Part shown: positions 36,185-45,578 of the stretch, one piece after another
How the letters are laid out: each line of letters begins with the position of its first letter
How positions within the stretch are numbered: the first letter of the stretch is position 1
DNA from: Fibrella forsythiae
Lineage (GTDB): Bacteria > Bacteroidota > Bacteroidia > Cytophagales > Spirosomataceae
Length of the DNA stretch: 64,000 nt
NCBI RefSeq assembly: GCF_017353175.1
Contig: NZ_JAFMYW010000010.1
Span: forward strand, 1-64,000
Reading direction: 5' to 3'
The notes under the pieces: generated by a model
What the model was told of the DNA's origin: nothing
The model's input: only the letters and a program-made list of their open reading frames with translations
Database searches by the model: none
Position numbers and translations under genes: made by a program

Positions 36185-36686
36185 AACGTTCGTGTTGTTG
36201 AGTAAATCAGAAAGCCGTTAAGCTCACATTCTGTATATCTCTTTTGAAAATTCCGTGCCAGTTCGCAGCTTACCAGTAGTAAAAAGGTAGAAACAGGTCC
36301 TCACAAGATGAAAATGAGGGAGATACGCTGCTGAGATGCCTTTTTCAGCCAAAGTGAAAAAAGAAGCTATATATGTAGATTGTAGAAAACATTCCACACA
36401 ATGGTGTTGCGCACTAGGCAACAAATCCACACTTTTCCCCAACTGGGAATCGGGCTCGAACGTAAACCCGGCAGGGCAATCACTTATTCATAGAGCTAAC
36501 TGCTTCTATACGGGTCTTTTATCACTATGTGAGGTGTTTATTCGCGGCTGACGAAAAATCAGGCATCATATTTTATAGTAATTAGCTGACAACGAATATA
36601 TAAAATTACGTGAGCATACTATGAATGGGGCAAGAGTAGGAGGGACGGTAACTAATTATACCTTCAGACCGGCCATCAACACCAAT
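36185..36686. other. Gene-poor gap upstream of two divergent genes
   Basis: About 500 nt between the small membrane-protein gene and the stand-alone receiver gene. Short open frames occur on both strands, but none has a recognisable domain or typical codon use. No hairpin longer than about 8 bp was seen. It probably holds both promoters. Confidence 0.4.
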
Positions 36687-37061
36687 ATGACAACTACGAA
36701 GCACGTATTGATAGTGGACGACGAGGCCGATATTTGCCTGCTGCTATCTGGGTTGCTTCGCCGATTAGGCTATCAGCCTACATGCGCGCATTTCCTGGAA
36801 GAAGGTCGTCAATGTTTGAGTCGTCAGCATTTTGACGCTATATTTCTGGACCTGAACTTACCCGACGGGATAGGCTTCGATTTGTTGCCAGTTATAAAAA
36901 CAGGGCTTTCTATTACCGAAAGCCCAAAGGTGGTGATGATTAGTGCTTTTGATGGCATGGCAGAGCGGAAGCGCGCCAGCGATCAGGGAGCCGATTACTT
37001 TATGGGTAAACCATTTACCCGTAAAACCGTTGAACAGGCGTTAGAGTCTATACAGGTTTAA
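36687..37061 (+). CDS. Stand-alone receiver-domain protein
   Basis: A 124-aa CheY-like protein. ATG 36687 (MTTTKHVLIVDDEAD) is chosen because upstream residues do not belong to the domain. Phospho-acceptor is D55 (AIFLDLNLPDG), with conserved S in VVMISAFDG and K in YFMGKPFT. No output domain. It lies 129 nt upstream of the sigma-54 activator gene and may act as a phosphate carrier or sink in the same pathway. Confidence 0.85.
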   Translation: MTTTKHVLIVDDEADICLLLSGLLRRLGYQPTCAHFLEEGRQCLSRQHFDAIFLDLNLPDGIGFDLLPVIKTGLSITESPKVVMISAFDGMAERKRASDQGADYFMGKPFTRKTVEQALESIQV

Positions 37062-37190
37062 TTGCACCTTTGTCTTTACGCTTTTGTTTCACAATGCAGG
37101 AGGCTAGTAAGGCTAGACCTAACGCATTTATAGCCTTTCCACCATTCCTTCGACCCGAGACGGTGTTACTAACCGGATCGGGTATTTCCT

Positions 37191-38663
37191 ATGGAAAAAA
37201 TCCTGATCATCGACGATAATAATGACATCTGTGTTTTGCTGGAGAAGTTTCTGACTAAACAGAAATACAAAACAGCTTCAGCGCAACGTGGTGAAGATGG
37301 TCTGTTGCTGCTTCGCAAGGAATCGTACGATCTGGTAATTTGCGATTTTAAGCTGCCCGACACTGACGGGCTTGAAATGCTCCGCCGCATAAAGGTGCTT
37401 AGCCCCAATACCGCAGTTATCATCATTACTGGTTACTCCGACGTTCGTATTGCGGTGCAGGCTTTAAAATACGGTGCCTTCGACTATGTAACGAAACCGC
37501 TGCTACCCGATGAGATTCTGTACACGATCAAAAGTGCATTAGATAAAAAGGGAGTAAGCAGTACCAGTGCTAAAGCATCACCAGCTGCGGTTGTTGAGCC
37601 GGAGAAACCCGTTGTTACCAAGCCAGCCCGAGCCGGACGAAATGATCTGGCACCGAACGGTAAACGGTTTATTTTTGGTAAAAGCCGGGCCGCCGAGCAA
37701 CTCCAGAAACACATTGAGCTGATCGCACCCACCAACATGTCGGTTATTATTACCGGCGAAACTGGTACGGGAAAGGAATTCGTAGCCAATGCCATTCACC
37801 TGAGTAGTAAGCGGGCCGAAAAACCATTTGTAGCCATCGATTGCGGTGCACTATCGAAAGAACTGGCGGGGAGTGAACTGTTTGGTCACGTAAAAGGGGC
37901 ATTTACAGGCGCAACTTCAGATAAGATGGGGAGCTTTGAATACGCTACCGGAGGTACGTTGTTTCTGGATGAAATCGGTAACCTTTCTTACGAAAACCAG
38001 ATAAAACTGCTGCGCGTGCTGCAGGAGCGGAAGATCAAACGCGTTGGCGGTAATAACGACATCAATGTTGACGTCCGTATTCTGTGCGCAACGAACGAAG
38101 ACCTCCGCGACGCCGTTCGGCAAGGCCGGTTTCGCGAAGACATTTTTCATCGCCTCGACGAGTTCCGCATCGACCTGCCCGCACTGCGTGAGCGCCGAGC
38201 CGACATTATGATGTTTGCCGAGCATTTTCTAGAGGTGGCCAATCGTCAGTTGGAGAAAGACGTTTTAGGTTTCGATGATGAAGCCAAAGAGAAATTCAAA
38301 GACTACTACTGGCATGGTAACCTGCGTGAGTTGCAGAACGTTGTGAAACGGGCTGTGTTGCTTACTCAGGGCGATTACATCACGGTTGATGTGTTGCCGC
38401 ACGAAATTGTATCGCCTACCTATATTTCGGCTGAAGAGTCGGCTGGCTTTGTAGTAGATGCCGTACGCCCGGGTTCGCCGCCCATCATGCAACAGCCTTC
38501 GCAGGGAGGAAACCTGAAGTCTGTGTCTGAAAGTGCTGAGCGGGCTGCCATTTTAAAGGTGTTGGAAAAAACGGGTTACAACAAAACAAAGGCAGCCGAA
38601 GTACTGAACATTGATCGCAAAACGCTTTATAATAAACTGAAAGCGTATGACATCCATCTTTAA
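37191..38663 (+). CDS. Sigma-54-dependent NtrC-family response regulator
   Basis: A 490-aa transcription activator. The receiver (1-120) has D52 (LVICDFKLPDTDG). The AAA+ domain has Walker A GETGTGKE at 189-196, the sigma-54 contact loop GAFTGA at 236-241 and Walker B GGTLFLDEIGNLSYE. The C-terminal Fis-type helix-turn-helix reads LEKTGYNKTKAAEVLNIDRK. It needs RpoN, which is not in this window. No kinase is adjacent, but the receiver-PAS-kinase at 40224-41708 has an NtrB-like H-box and is a plausible partner. Confidence 0.92.
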   Translation: MEKILIIDDNNDICVLLEKFLTKQKYKTASAQRGEDGLLLLRKESYDLVICDFKLPDTDGLEMLRRIKVLSPNTAVIIITGYSDVRIAVQALKYGAFDYVTKPLLPDEILYTIKSALDKKGVSSTSAKASPAAVVEPEKPVVTKPARAGRNDLAPNGKRFIFGKSRAAEQLQKHIELIAPTNMSVIITGETGTGKEFVANAIHLSSKRAEKPFVAIDCGALSKELAGSELFGHVKGAFTGATSDKMGSFEYATGGTLFLDEIGNLSYENQIKLLRVLQERKIKRVGGNNDINVDVRILCATNEDLRDAVRQGRFREDIFHRLDEFRIDLPALRERRADIMMFAEHFLEVANRQLEKDVLGFDDEAKEKFKDYYWHGNLRELQNVVKRAVLLTQGDYITVDVLPHEIVSPTYISAEESAGFVVDAVRPGSPPIMQQPSQGGNLKSVSESAERAAILKVLEKTGYNKTKAAEVLNIDRKTLYNKLKAYDIHL

Positions 38664-38670
38664 TCGGTTT

Positions 38671-38707
38671 ACGGATATCAGTCTTTTTCGCAGACTGATA
38701 TCCGTAA
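38671..38707. terminator. Bidirectional hairpin between convergent genes
   Basis: A perfect 15-bp stem (38671-38685 with 38693-38707, TACGGATATCAGTCT) with a 7-nt loop, 8 nt after the stop of the NtrC-type gene and 7 nt from the stop of the porin-like gene. Confidence 0.65.
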
Positions 38708-38713
38708 GCTGGT

Positions 38714-39358
38714 TTAGTTGAAGCTGTAGCCAATCGAAAGAAGACCAACTCCGTTTTTGGCATTGCTGAATATCGCCTGCGACGCCGTTGTATTAGCAAT
38801 CTTCTGAAGGCCCTGCGTGTAACGTACCCCGAGTAATACCTGACCGAAATAGACGTTCAGACCACCCGCCAAACCATAGTCTACGCGGTTAAACTGATCG
38901 GCATTGAGGTTGATAGCTGAATTGCCCACGATGCCGCCTGTATTGCTTACGTTTGAATTAAGAAGGTAACCTGCATAGGGTCCTGCCTGAATTTCAACCG
39001 CATCGCCAAGCTTCAACGTGGCCAGTACAGGCAGATCGATATAGTTTAGGTTAAACGAGGCCTGGCTATCTTGACCTAGTAAACGGTAGTTTGACGAAGC
39101 CCCTTTGTTTACGTACAACAATTCAGGCTGAATGGCGAAGGCTGAACCAACAGGAATTTGTGTAAAAACACCCGCGTGAAAACCAATACGCTCTTTCCGG
39201 TTTGAAAAGTCTACCTCGTTGAACTGAAGCGTGCTGGCCGAAAGGCCTCCTTTTATACCCGTACGTGCCCGGCCCTGAGCCACAGCATCTGTGGTAGTTG
39301 AGACAATCCCAGCTGCAGTCAACAGAGCCAGTGCTAGTGTTGTGATTGATGATTTCAT
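38714..39358 (-). CDS. Outer-membrane beta-barrel protein (porin-like, OMP_b-brl_2 type)
   Basis: A 214-aa protein with signal peptide (1-27, ending DAVAQ) followed by GIKGGLSASTLQFNEVDF and alternating strands (FHAGVFTQIPVGSAFAIQPELLYVNKG; VEIQAGPYAGYLL; VYFGQVLLGVRYTQGL) ending in aromatic-hydrophobic LLSIGYSFN. This is the eight-stranded barrel pattern common in Bacteroidota. Specific function unknown. The barrel may be a target of the neighbouring regulators, but nothing in the sequence proves it. Confidence 0.85.
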   Translation of the reverse strand: MKSSITTLALALLTAAGIVSTTTDAVAQGRARTGIKGGLSASTLQFNEVDFSNRKERIGFHAGVFTQIPVGSAFAIQPELLYVNKGASSNYRLLGQDSQASFNLNYIDLPVLATLKLGDAVEIQAGPYAGYLLNSNVSNTGGIVGNSAINLNADQFNRVDYGLAGGLNVYFGQVLLGVRYTQGLQKIANTTASQAIFSNAKNGVGLLSIGYSFN

Positions 39359-39700
39359 GACGTTGATATTGATTGTTGTGAAAGTTGGATAAAGCGTAAT
39401 GAACTATGTATTCATCAATTGACAGAGACAAATCTGTGCCAGTTTATGAATTCTACAATTTATAGTTGGAGTAAGTGGTTGATAATGAGATTTTTAGTTG
39501 CAGGTAAAATTGTACTGCGCCTAAATGAACTTCCTTGTTTTGACAAGTAGTTGCGGACACCACTCCACACTTTCGGGCTGTAGAGGCAACACTGTAGACC
39601 TGCCTGGTGCTATTAATTGGATTCAATGACCGTAGAGTTGCTGGGGTAAATGTTAACTTAGCTTTCGATCAACTGACTAACCGGTATTCGCCGATTTTGC
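39359..39700. other. Divergent promoter gap
   Basis: This 342-nt AT-rich gap separates the divergent porin-like and receiver genes. No protein-like frame and no long hairpin. A clear -33/-7 pair was not found by eye. Confidence 0.4.
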
Positions 39701-40150
39701 ATGACAAACGCTACGTCAACCACTGTAAAAACAATACTGATTGCTGATGATGATGCCGACGATAGGTTGTTCATGATTGAAGCGCTTCGCCACAATGGAT
39801 TTCGCCATGAAGTGAAGTTTGTTGAGGATGGCGAAGATCTTATGAATTATTTAACGCACCAGAACGGATTCAACGCCGAGAATGCGCCCCTACCCAGCCT
39901 GATCCTGCTTGATCTGAACATGCCACGTAAGAACGGCTTTCAGGCGCTGGCCGAGATCCGTAGCAACATGGGTCTACGGCGTTTACCGGTGGTTGTTATG
40001 TCGACCTCTACGGCCAATGGTGATGTAGTTAAAACCTACGAGATAGGAGTGAACTCATACATTGTGAAACCCCATAATTTCAACCGCCTGGTTGAGGTGG
40101 TCAATTCGTTAAAATATTATTGGCTGGAAACGGTTCAACTGCCAGTCTGA
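39701..40150 (+). CDS. Receiver-domain protein, Rcp1-like
   Basis: A 149-aa single-domain response regulator. Acidic residues are in IADDDADD, the phospho-acceptor is D71 (LILLDLNMPRKNG), with STSTANGD and K in YIVKPHNF. The extended loop between strand 2 and D71 and the length fit the Rcp1-like group that works with PAS/phytochrome-type hybrid kinases. The kinase gene starts 73 nt downstream on the same strand, so they are likely partners. Confidence 0.88.
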   Translation: MTNATSTTVKTILIADDDADDRLFMIEALRHNGFRHEVKFVEDGEDLMNYLTHQNGFNAENAPLPSLILLDLNMPRKNGFQALAEIRSNMGLRRLPVVVMSTSTANGDVVKTYEIGVNSYIVKPHNFNRLVEVVNSLKYYWLETVQLPV

Positions 40151-40223
40151 TACGTGACTACGGTAGTTGTGAAGCGTCTTTAACGCACATGACTGCTCTC
40201 TACTTTTTGCTCAACTCAAACTT

Positions 40224-41708
40224 ATGAATACTGCCGTCATCCTGCCAACTCCCGACGTGTCTGATAAAGCTGCTACCATTCGTGTACTGCTGGTTGAGGA
40301 CGATGAAGATGACTACATTCTGACTCGCACGTTGATGAGTGCGCCCGAGAATCGTAACCTCCGCCTGGATTGGGTTGAAGGATATGATGAGGCTTTCGAG
40401 CGAATCACAGCCAACGGGTATGATGTATACCTGATTGATTATCGCCTGGGCGAGCGAACGGGTATTGAACTGATCCAGGAAGCGACTGATGCTGGTTGTC
40501 AGGCTCCCATGATCCTGCTAACAGGGCAGGATGACCAGTCGATTGATTACTCGGCTATGGCTATCGGTGCATCTGATTATCTGGTAAAGGGGCGAATCGA
40601 CGCTCAATTGCTTGGCCGTAGCGTACGCTATGCTCTGCGGCAGGCCGAATCGTTGGCAAAATCAGTTGAACAGGAGAAGAAATACCGCTCGTTGTTCGAG
40701 CGGTCGTTCGACGCTATTTTTGTTGCCGACAGTCACATGCAGTTTCGGGATGTGAACCCGTCTGTTGAGAAACTGCTGGGATACAGTCGTGATGAACTGC
40801 TGCACATAAACCCAGCCCGGCTTTTCGATCGGCTCGATGCGTTGCGTCAATTACGCTTCTCGGTACGGGAATTCAACCAGATCAAAGATTTTGAAACGAC
40901 GATCGTCAGCAAAGAAGGCCGCAAGCGTATATGCCTGATCTCGGTCTGGGCCGTTGATGATGCTGCTGGCCGCCCGGTCTGGTATCAGGGCATTGTGCGT
41001 GACATTACAGAACAGAAAAAGGCACAGCAGGAGCTGATCATTGCCGAAAAGCTGACCATGACGGGAAAACTTGCCCGAAGCATTGCTCATGAGGTCAGGA
41101 ATCCGTTGACGAACTTAAGTTTGGCACTCGACCAACTGCGCGACGAGCTAGGCGAGAATCAGGAAGAAACGCAGCTCTATACCGATATCATCGGGCGGAA
41201 CGTGGAGCGAATCAGTACGTTGATCACCGACATGCTGAACTCGTCGAAACCCCGTGAACTGGACCGGAAACCACAGGATCTGAACGCTGTTGTCCGCGAT
41301 ACGCTTGGGCTCGTTACCGACCGTATCAAACTCAAGCAGATGCAGTTGGTCACCAATTACACTACTGACGACTGCGTGGCCCCCCTTGATCTGGAACAGG
41401 TACGTATGGCCCTGGCCAACATCCTGATCAATGCCGTTGAAGCGATGGAGCCTGGCGTAGGTAAGTTATGGATAGACACGCACTGCCTCGACGACACGCA
41501 GGTGTGCGTCATTATTCGCGATAACGGAAGCGGCATTGCTCCTGAAAATATTCAGCGGCTGTTCGATCCTTTCTTCACCGGCAAACAGAGTGGTATGGGA
41601 TTGGGGCTTACCGCCACCCAAAATATTGTAACCAGTCACCGCGGCCACATCGACGTAGACAGCGAAATGGGCCATGGTACCACCTTCAAGATTACCTTCC
41701 CGAAATAG
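40224..41708 (+). CDS. Receiver-PAS-histidine kinase
   Basis: A 494-aa soluble signalling protein. The N-terminal receiver (~18-140) has D72 (VYLIDYRLGERTG). A PAS domain (~155-275) has YRSLFERSFDAIFVADSHM and ends DITEQKKAQQELIIAE. The kinase core has H289 in KLARSIAHEVRNPLTNL, then ANILINAVEAM, DNGSGIAPENIQ and GMGLGLTATQNIV. There is no membrane segment. The H-box resembles NtrB/AtoS kinases that feed sigma-54 activators, so it may drive both the receiver upstream and the NtrC-type gene at 37191. Confidence 0.9.
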   Translation: MNTAVILPTPDVSDKAATIRVLLVEDDEDDYILTRTLMSAPENRNLRLDWVEGYDEAFERITANGYDVYLIDYRLGERTGIELIQEATDAGCQAPMILLTGQDDQSIDYSAMAIGASDYLVKGRIDAQLLGRSVRYALRQAESLAKSVEQEKKYRSLFERSFDAIFVADSHMQFRDVNPSVEKLLGYSRDELLHINPARLFDRLDALRQLRFSVREFNQIKDFETTIVSKEGRKRICLISVWAVDDAAGRPVWYQGIVRDITEQKKAQQELIIAEKLTMTGKLARSIAHEVRNPLTNLSLALDQLRDELGENQEETQLYTDIIGRNVERISTLITDMLNSSKPRELDRKPQDLNAVVRDTLGLVTDRIKLKQMQLVTNYTTDDCVAPLDLEQVRMALANILINAVEAMEPGVGKLWIDTHCLDDTQVCVIIRDNGSGIAPENIQRLFDPFFTGKQSGMGLGLTATQNIVTSHRGHIDVDSEMGHGTTFKITFPK

Positions 41709-41719
41709 GGTCAAATCGT

Positions 41720-41786
41720 CTGTTTTCAAGTGCGCTGACAACCCGATTGCCATCTGGTCGCAAGTAGTCGGCGCACTTGAAAACAG
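41720..41786. repeat. Inverted repeat between convergent genes (16-bp arms)
   Basis: Arms 41720-41735 and 41771-41786 (CTGTTTTCAAGTGCGC) pair perfectly around a 35-nt loop. The right arm ends 4 nt from the stop of the minus-strand lipoprotein gene (41791); the left starts 11 nt after the kinase stop. CTGTTTT near the arm end recalls the repeat at 35731. Confidence 0.7.
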
Positions 41787-41790
41787 GAGA

Positions 41791-42327
41791 CTATTGTATT
41801 GTCAGTTTAAGGCCAAAATCCTTTCCTTTCGAAACGTCTTTCAGAGTTACGTTTCCGCGCTTCCAGGCTAACGTACCTGCGCTGGTTGTAGATGGGCCGT
41901 AGCGGGCAGTCAGGTACGTTGCCAATTCCTGCTGGTACGTTTTCACGGCACTGGCGCTGTTCAGGTAAAAATCGACCTGAATGCTTGAAACCTTGTTTCC
42001 CGCCTGAAAATATTGGTAATCAATCGATTCGAGATTGTCAAATTCTTGTGTGTACCCAATATGGCTGGCGTCCTGTTCAAAGGCTTCCGCTTTTTCGGTG
42101 GCTTTGGCAGCCGTGAAATCATCGCCCAGGTTTACGTTTCTCCAGTCGTGATCACTGGTTAAGCCCAGGCTGGACAGAGTGGGGGTGAGGTCTACAGTTG
42201 CCGATGTTTCGGTAGCGGCAGAGTCAATGCGGCTCGAATCGGCGGTGGTAGTAGCATCAGACGATTGGCGGCTGGTGCAGGCAGCCACGGTACCTATGAG
42301 GAAGAGGGAGACGAAAAGGCGTTTCAT
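41791..42327 (-). CDS. Lipoprotein of unknown function
   Basis: A 178-aa protein with lipobox TVAAC (Cys17), then a serine/threonine-rich linker to ~45 and a folded domain (SLGLTSDHDWRNVNLGDDF, IDYQYFQAGNKVSSIQVDFYLN, AGTLAWKRGNVTLKDV). No family recognised. It starts 9 nt after the stop of the BamA-like gene, so the two are co-transcribed, which suggests an outer-membrane location. Confidence 0.75.
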   Translation of the reverse strand: MKRLFVSLFLIGTVAACTSRQSSDATTTADSSRIDSAATETSATVDLTPTLSSLGLTSDHDWRNVNLGDDFTAAKATEKAEAFEQDASHIGYTQEFDNLESIDYQYFQAGNKVSSIQVDFYLNSASAVKTYQQELATYLTARYGPSTTSAGTLAWKRGNVTLKDVSKGKDFGLKLTIQ

Positions 42328-42336
42328 ACCGCGAAG

Positions 42337-43743
42337 CTACAACTCGCGCTGAATGTTCAGGAAAAAACCCGTCTCCCGTTGTGCATTTACAACCGTGCTG
42401 AACCGGAAAACCATATTGTAGTACGTAACCACGTCGAGGCTAAGGCCCCCGCTATACAGCCAGCGGTTGGCCAAGCGGCTCTGGTATTTTTCAGCTATTG
42501 TACTGTTTACATAACCAGCATCGGCAATTAACGATAGATACGCGGCAATGGGTACGGTATTGAACTGCCGTATTGGAATCCATTTCCATTCTTTTTTCAC
42601 GTCGAACAGGCGAAAGCGAATGTTATTGCGAAATACGCCGTAACGGTTTCCTTCAATCACATAGAGTTCGTAACCCCGAATAACGTCATCGCCCACACCA
42701 AGGCCACGGGTTGTGAAATAGGGCTGGCGCGTTGCCCATACGTTACGCAACCGAACCGTGTTGGCCGCAAAGAAGCGTTTACCCAGCGGGTAGTAGCGAC
42801 TTACGCCTACCAGTAAGTCTGTTTGGGTCAGATCGGCGTTGGGCATCCAGCCCGAATGCGCTACCATGGCGGTCAGTAAGGTGCCCTGCAGGGCATAGGC
42901 TACGTTGTCTCGCCGGTCGTAGCGGTAATTGTAGGTAAGCGTCAGAAACTGCTGCCGGGTACGTCCATCCAGGAAATAATCGGGATTGAGACTGGCCACC
43001 GTGTCGGCAATGGTATTGTTGGTATAACGGGCCTCCAGCTCATGGAAATTATAGAAACCATCGCGGCGGGTAATACCGATGCTGGTAGTGAGGCGCGTAC
43101 GTAGCATATTAAGCCCGTCGGGGCGAATGTATTCCCACTTATCGCGAAAAGGGCGGTAGGCTATCTCGCGGTTGGTAGCGTAGTAAAAGTCGGCGTTGGC
43201 CCCGATCCGCTGTGCTTTGTCTATGTAGGGCCGATCATACGACATGATATATTTGGGAGTAAAACCGGTCTGGGCCACTGCCGTTAGTTTGTCATTTCGG
43301 CCCGTGAAGTTTTTCCAGCTGAGTTGAAGGCCGTAGTTGGTTCGGCGGAGGTCATGCCCCCGGTCATACCACCATTCGTTCAGATTCCGGTCGGCAAGCT
43401 CGAAGATGGGCACTACGAAAATATACCACCGTTCTTTCATTGTCACCGTTATATCAACGGGCCGGTTTTCGGGCGGGGCGGTAGAGTCTTCAACGGCCGC
43501 CACATCAACGGAGATAAACAGATTCGTATTCCAGATTTTGCGCTGGTCCCAGGCTATCTTTTTGGGCAACTCGCTGCGGCGCAGCGTATCGCCCGTGTGG
43601 ATGGCCATTTCCCGGAAAATAATCCGGTCGCGGGTACGTGCATTGCCCACTAGCTTTACCGACCTAACCACCACGGCCGAATCGGCGGGGGCAGGTACAG
43701 CCGTCAGCTGCCAGAGCGAAAAAATGAACGTAAAAAGCGACAT
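42337..43743 (-). CDS. BamA/TamA-like outer-membrane protein with one POTRA domain
   Basis: A 468-aa protein. ATG 43743 (MSLFTFIFSLWQL) is used; the longer frame begins with TTG. A signal peptide is followed by one POTRA domain (SVKLVGNARTRDRIIFREM ... WNTNLFISVDVAAV) and a surface-antigen-type 16-stranded barrel (~140-468) with the GLGVGDDVIRGYELY motif resembling the VRGF/Y motif of Omp85 proteins. With a single POTRA it is not the main BamA; it may be a PatD/TamA-like or accessory Omp85 protein. It is co-transcribed with the lipoprotein gene. Confidence 0.82.
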   Translation of the reverse strand: MSLFTFIFSLWQLTAVPAPADSAVVVRSVKLVGNARTRDRIIFREMAIHTGDTLRRSELPKKIAWDQRKIWNTNLFISVDVAAVEDSTAPPENRPVDITVTMKERWYIFVVPIFELADRNLNEWWYDRGHDLRRTNYGLQLSWKNFTGRNDKLTAVAQTGFTPKYIMSYDRPYIDKAQRIGANADFYYATNREIAYRPFRDKWEYIRPDGLNMLRTRLTTSIGITRRDGFYNFHELEARYTNNTIADTVASLNPDYFLDGRTRQQFLTLTYNYRYDRRDNVAYALQGTLLTAMVAHSGWMPNADLTQTDLLVGVSRYYPLGKRFFAANTVRLRNVWATRQPYFTTRGLGVGDDVIRGYELYVIEGNRYGVFRNNIRFRLFDVKKEWKWIPIRQFNTVPIAAYLSLIADAGYVNSTIAEKYQSRLANRWLYSGGLSLDVVTYYNMVFRFSTVVNAQRETGFFLNIQREL

Positions 43744-43998
43744 AACGGGCAGGAGAGCGGGCTGCAATGGGTGCAGTGTTCTACAATAAACGAAATTCGG
43801 AGCTTATTGGATGAATTGTGCCCCCAGTGAATAGAAAACGGCTTTGGCAACCTCTAAGGTAAGAAAATAACCCAACTCCATCGCCGAATCATGCAATGGT
43901 CTGCGTATTATTGTTCTTTTATTACGTTACTAAATCAAGGCTGGTTGCGTTGCCTGTTCCAACACAGCGCTAACCGGTTTCGACCAACGATCATACCT

Positions 43999-45501
43999 AT
44001 GCAAACTGAACGCGCGCCTTCTGCCGCCAAAGCATCCTCTAAACCAAACCTGAGCTTCTGGCAGATCTGGAACATGAGTTTCGGATTTCTGGGTATTCAA
44101 TATGGCTTTGGGCTGCAACAGGCCAATATGAGCCCTATTTACCGATATCTGGGTGCCGATGAATCCTCTATTCCGGGCCTTTGGCTGGCCGGGCCGCTAA
44201 CCGGTCTGCTACTACAACCCATCATCGGCGCCATTTCTGACCGTAGCTGGTCGCCTACCTGGGGTCGGCGAAAGCCGTTTGTGCTGGTAGGTGCGTTGGT
44301 GGGCAGTATAGCCATGATTCTAATGCCTAATTCCTCGTCGATCTGGATGGCTGCCGGCCTGATGTGGATGCTCGACGCCGGCCTGAACTCGGCTATGGAG
44401 CCTTTCCGCGCGTTTGTCGGCGACATGCTGAATGATAAACAGCGCCCAACAGGCTTTGCCGTGCAATCGTTTATGGTAGGCTTCGGGCAAACACTGGCCA
44501 ACGTTATGCCTTTTCTTCTTCCGTTGATTGGCATATCGATGGTAATGTCTGAATCGCAGCTGACCAATGGTATTCCCAATTCCGTGCGTTATCCGTTTTA
44601 TATCGGTGGCGTGTCTATCCTGATCTCGGTGTTCTGGACCATGCGTACTACCAAAGAGTATCCGCCGGTTGACGATGACTATAAAAAGGCGCACGTTTTT
44701 ACGGATGAAGAAAAGAAATCGATTTCGTTCTGGCACCTGGCGCTGACGGTTGGTGCTGCTATTCTGGCCTTCTTTTTCGCCTACGGAGCCGGTGGGTTGG
44801 CAAACGGACTGAAATGGGGGCTCGGTGTTATGGCCGGAGGGTATCTGATTCTGATGCTGCCCGTTTTTAAAGAGGTGCTGGCCTCGCTGTCGTCAATGCC
44901 TACGGTGATGAAACAGTTGTGGTGGGTGAAATTCTTTACGTGGTATGGCCTGCCGCTGATGTGGCAATACTTGTCGCTGGCCGTAGCTAAATACGCCTTC
45001 GATGCACCCAACGCCACGTCGAATCCGGCGGGGTTCGAAGCGGGTACCAAGTGGGGGGGACTTTGTTTTGCTATGTTCAGTATCACCTGCGCCATTATAT
45101 CAGTCTTCATTCCGCGCATTGCCAAGGCTATTGGTAGTGCCAGGGCTACCCACGCGCTGTTTTTATGCCTTGGGGCTACGGGTTTTTTCCTGACCATAAC
45201 ATCCAACGATAAAATGATCTATCTGGTTGGTATGGGGATCATCGGTATGGCCTGGGGCTCCATTATGTCGATGCCCTATCTGCTCCTGGCCAGTGCCGTA
45301 CCGAAAGAGCGTATGGGCGTATACATGGGTATTTTCAACGGGTTTATCTGTGTACCACAGTTCATTGGTATGCTGACGGTGCCCCTCTTCTACAAAACCA
45401 TTCTGGGCGATGATCCGCGCAATGCGCTGGTGCTGGCCGGCGTTTGTATGCTGGCCGCCGCCGCGTCGTGTTTCCTGGTTAAAGAGAATCGCACGGCTTA
45501 A
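43999..45501 (+). CDS. SLC45/GPH-like MFS sugar transporter
   Basis: A 500-aa inner-membrane transporter. ATG 43999 (MQTERAPSAAKASS) is chosen because the upstream extension has no family character. About 12 membrane segments are visible, starting at NMSFGFLGIQYGFGLQQAN. The SLC45-type signature is LQPIIGAISDRSWSPTWGRR in the loop between helices 2 and 3. Related Bacteroidota proteins are annotated as maltose or sucrose transporters. A PfkB sugar kinase lies 3 kb further on; substrate is otherwise unsupported. Confidence 0.85.
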   Translation: MQTERAPSAAKASSKPNLSFWQIWNMSFGFLGIQYGFGLQQANMSPIYRYLGADESSIPGLWLAGPLTGLLLQPIIGAISDRSWSPTWGRRKPFVLVGALVGSIAMILMPNSSSIWMAAGLMWMLDAGLNSAMEPFRAFVGDMLNDKQRPTGFAVQSFMVGFGQTLANVMPFLLPLIGISMVMSESQLTNGIPNSVRYPFYIGGVSILISVFWTMRTTKEYPPVDDDYKKAHVFTDEEKKSISFWHLALTVGAAILAFFFAYGAGGLANGLKWGLGVMAGGYLILMLPVFKEVLASLSSMPTVMKQLWWVKFFTWYGLPLMWQYLSLAVAKYAFDAPNATSNPAGFEAGTKWGGLCFAMFSITCAIISVFIPRIAKAIGSARATHALFLCLGATGFFLTITSNDKMIYLVGMGIIGMAWGSIMSMPYLLLASAVPKERMGVYMGIFNGFICVPQFIGMLTVPLFYKTILGDDPRNALVLAGVCMLAAAASCFLVKENRTA

Positions 45502-45540
45502 TCTGATCTATGGCTGTTGATAGAACGTACCTGACGTTCA

Positions 45541-45574
45541 CAGAAAAGCCCGGCCAGCAAGCCGGGCTTTTCTG
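45541..45574. terminator. Bidirectional terminator
   Basis: A perfect 14-bp stem (45541-45554 with 45561-45574, CAGAAAAGCCCGGC) with a 6-nt loop. It lies between the convergent transporter and anti-sigma-like genes, 4 nt from the stop of the latter. Confidence 0.8.
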
Positions 45575-45578
45575 TGCT

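Noticed and set aside
36224-36551. Short frames on both strands between the small membrane-protein gene and the receiver gene
   Set aside because: No recognisable domain, poor composition, and the two strands overlap each other.
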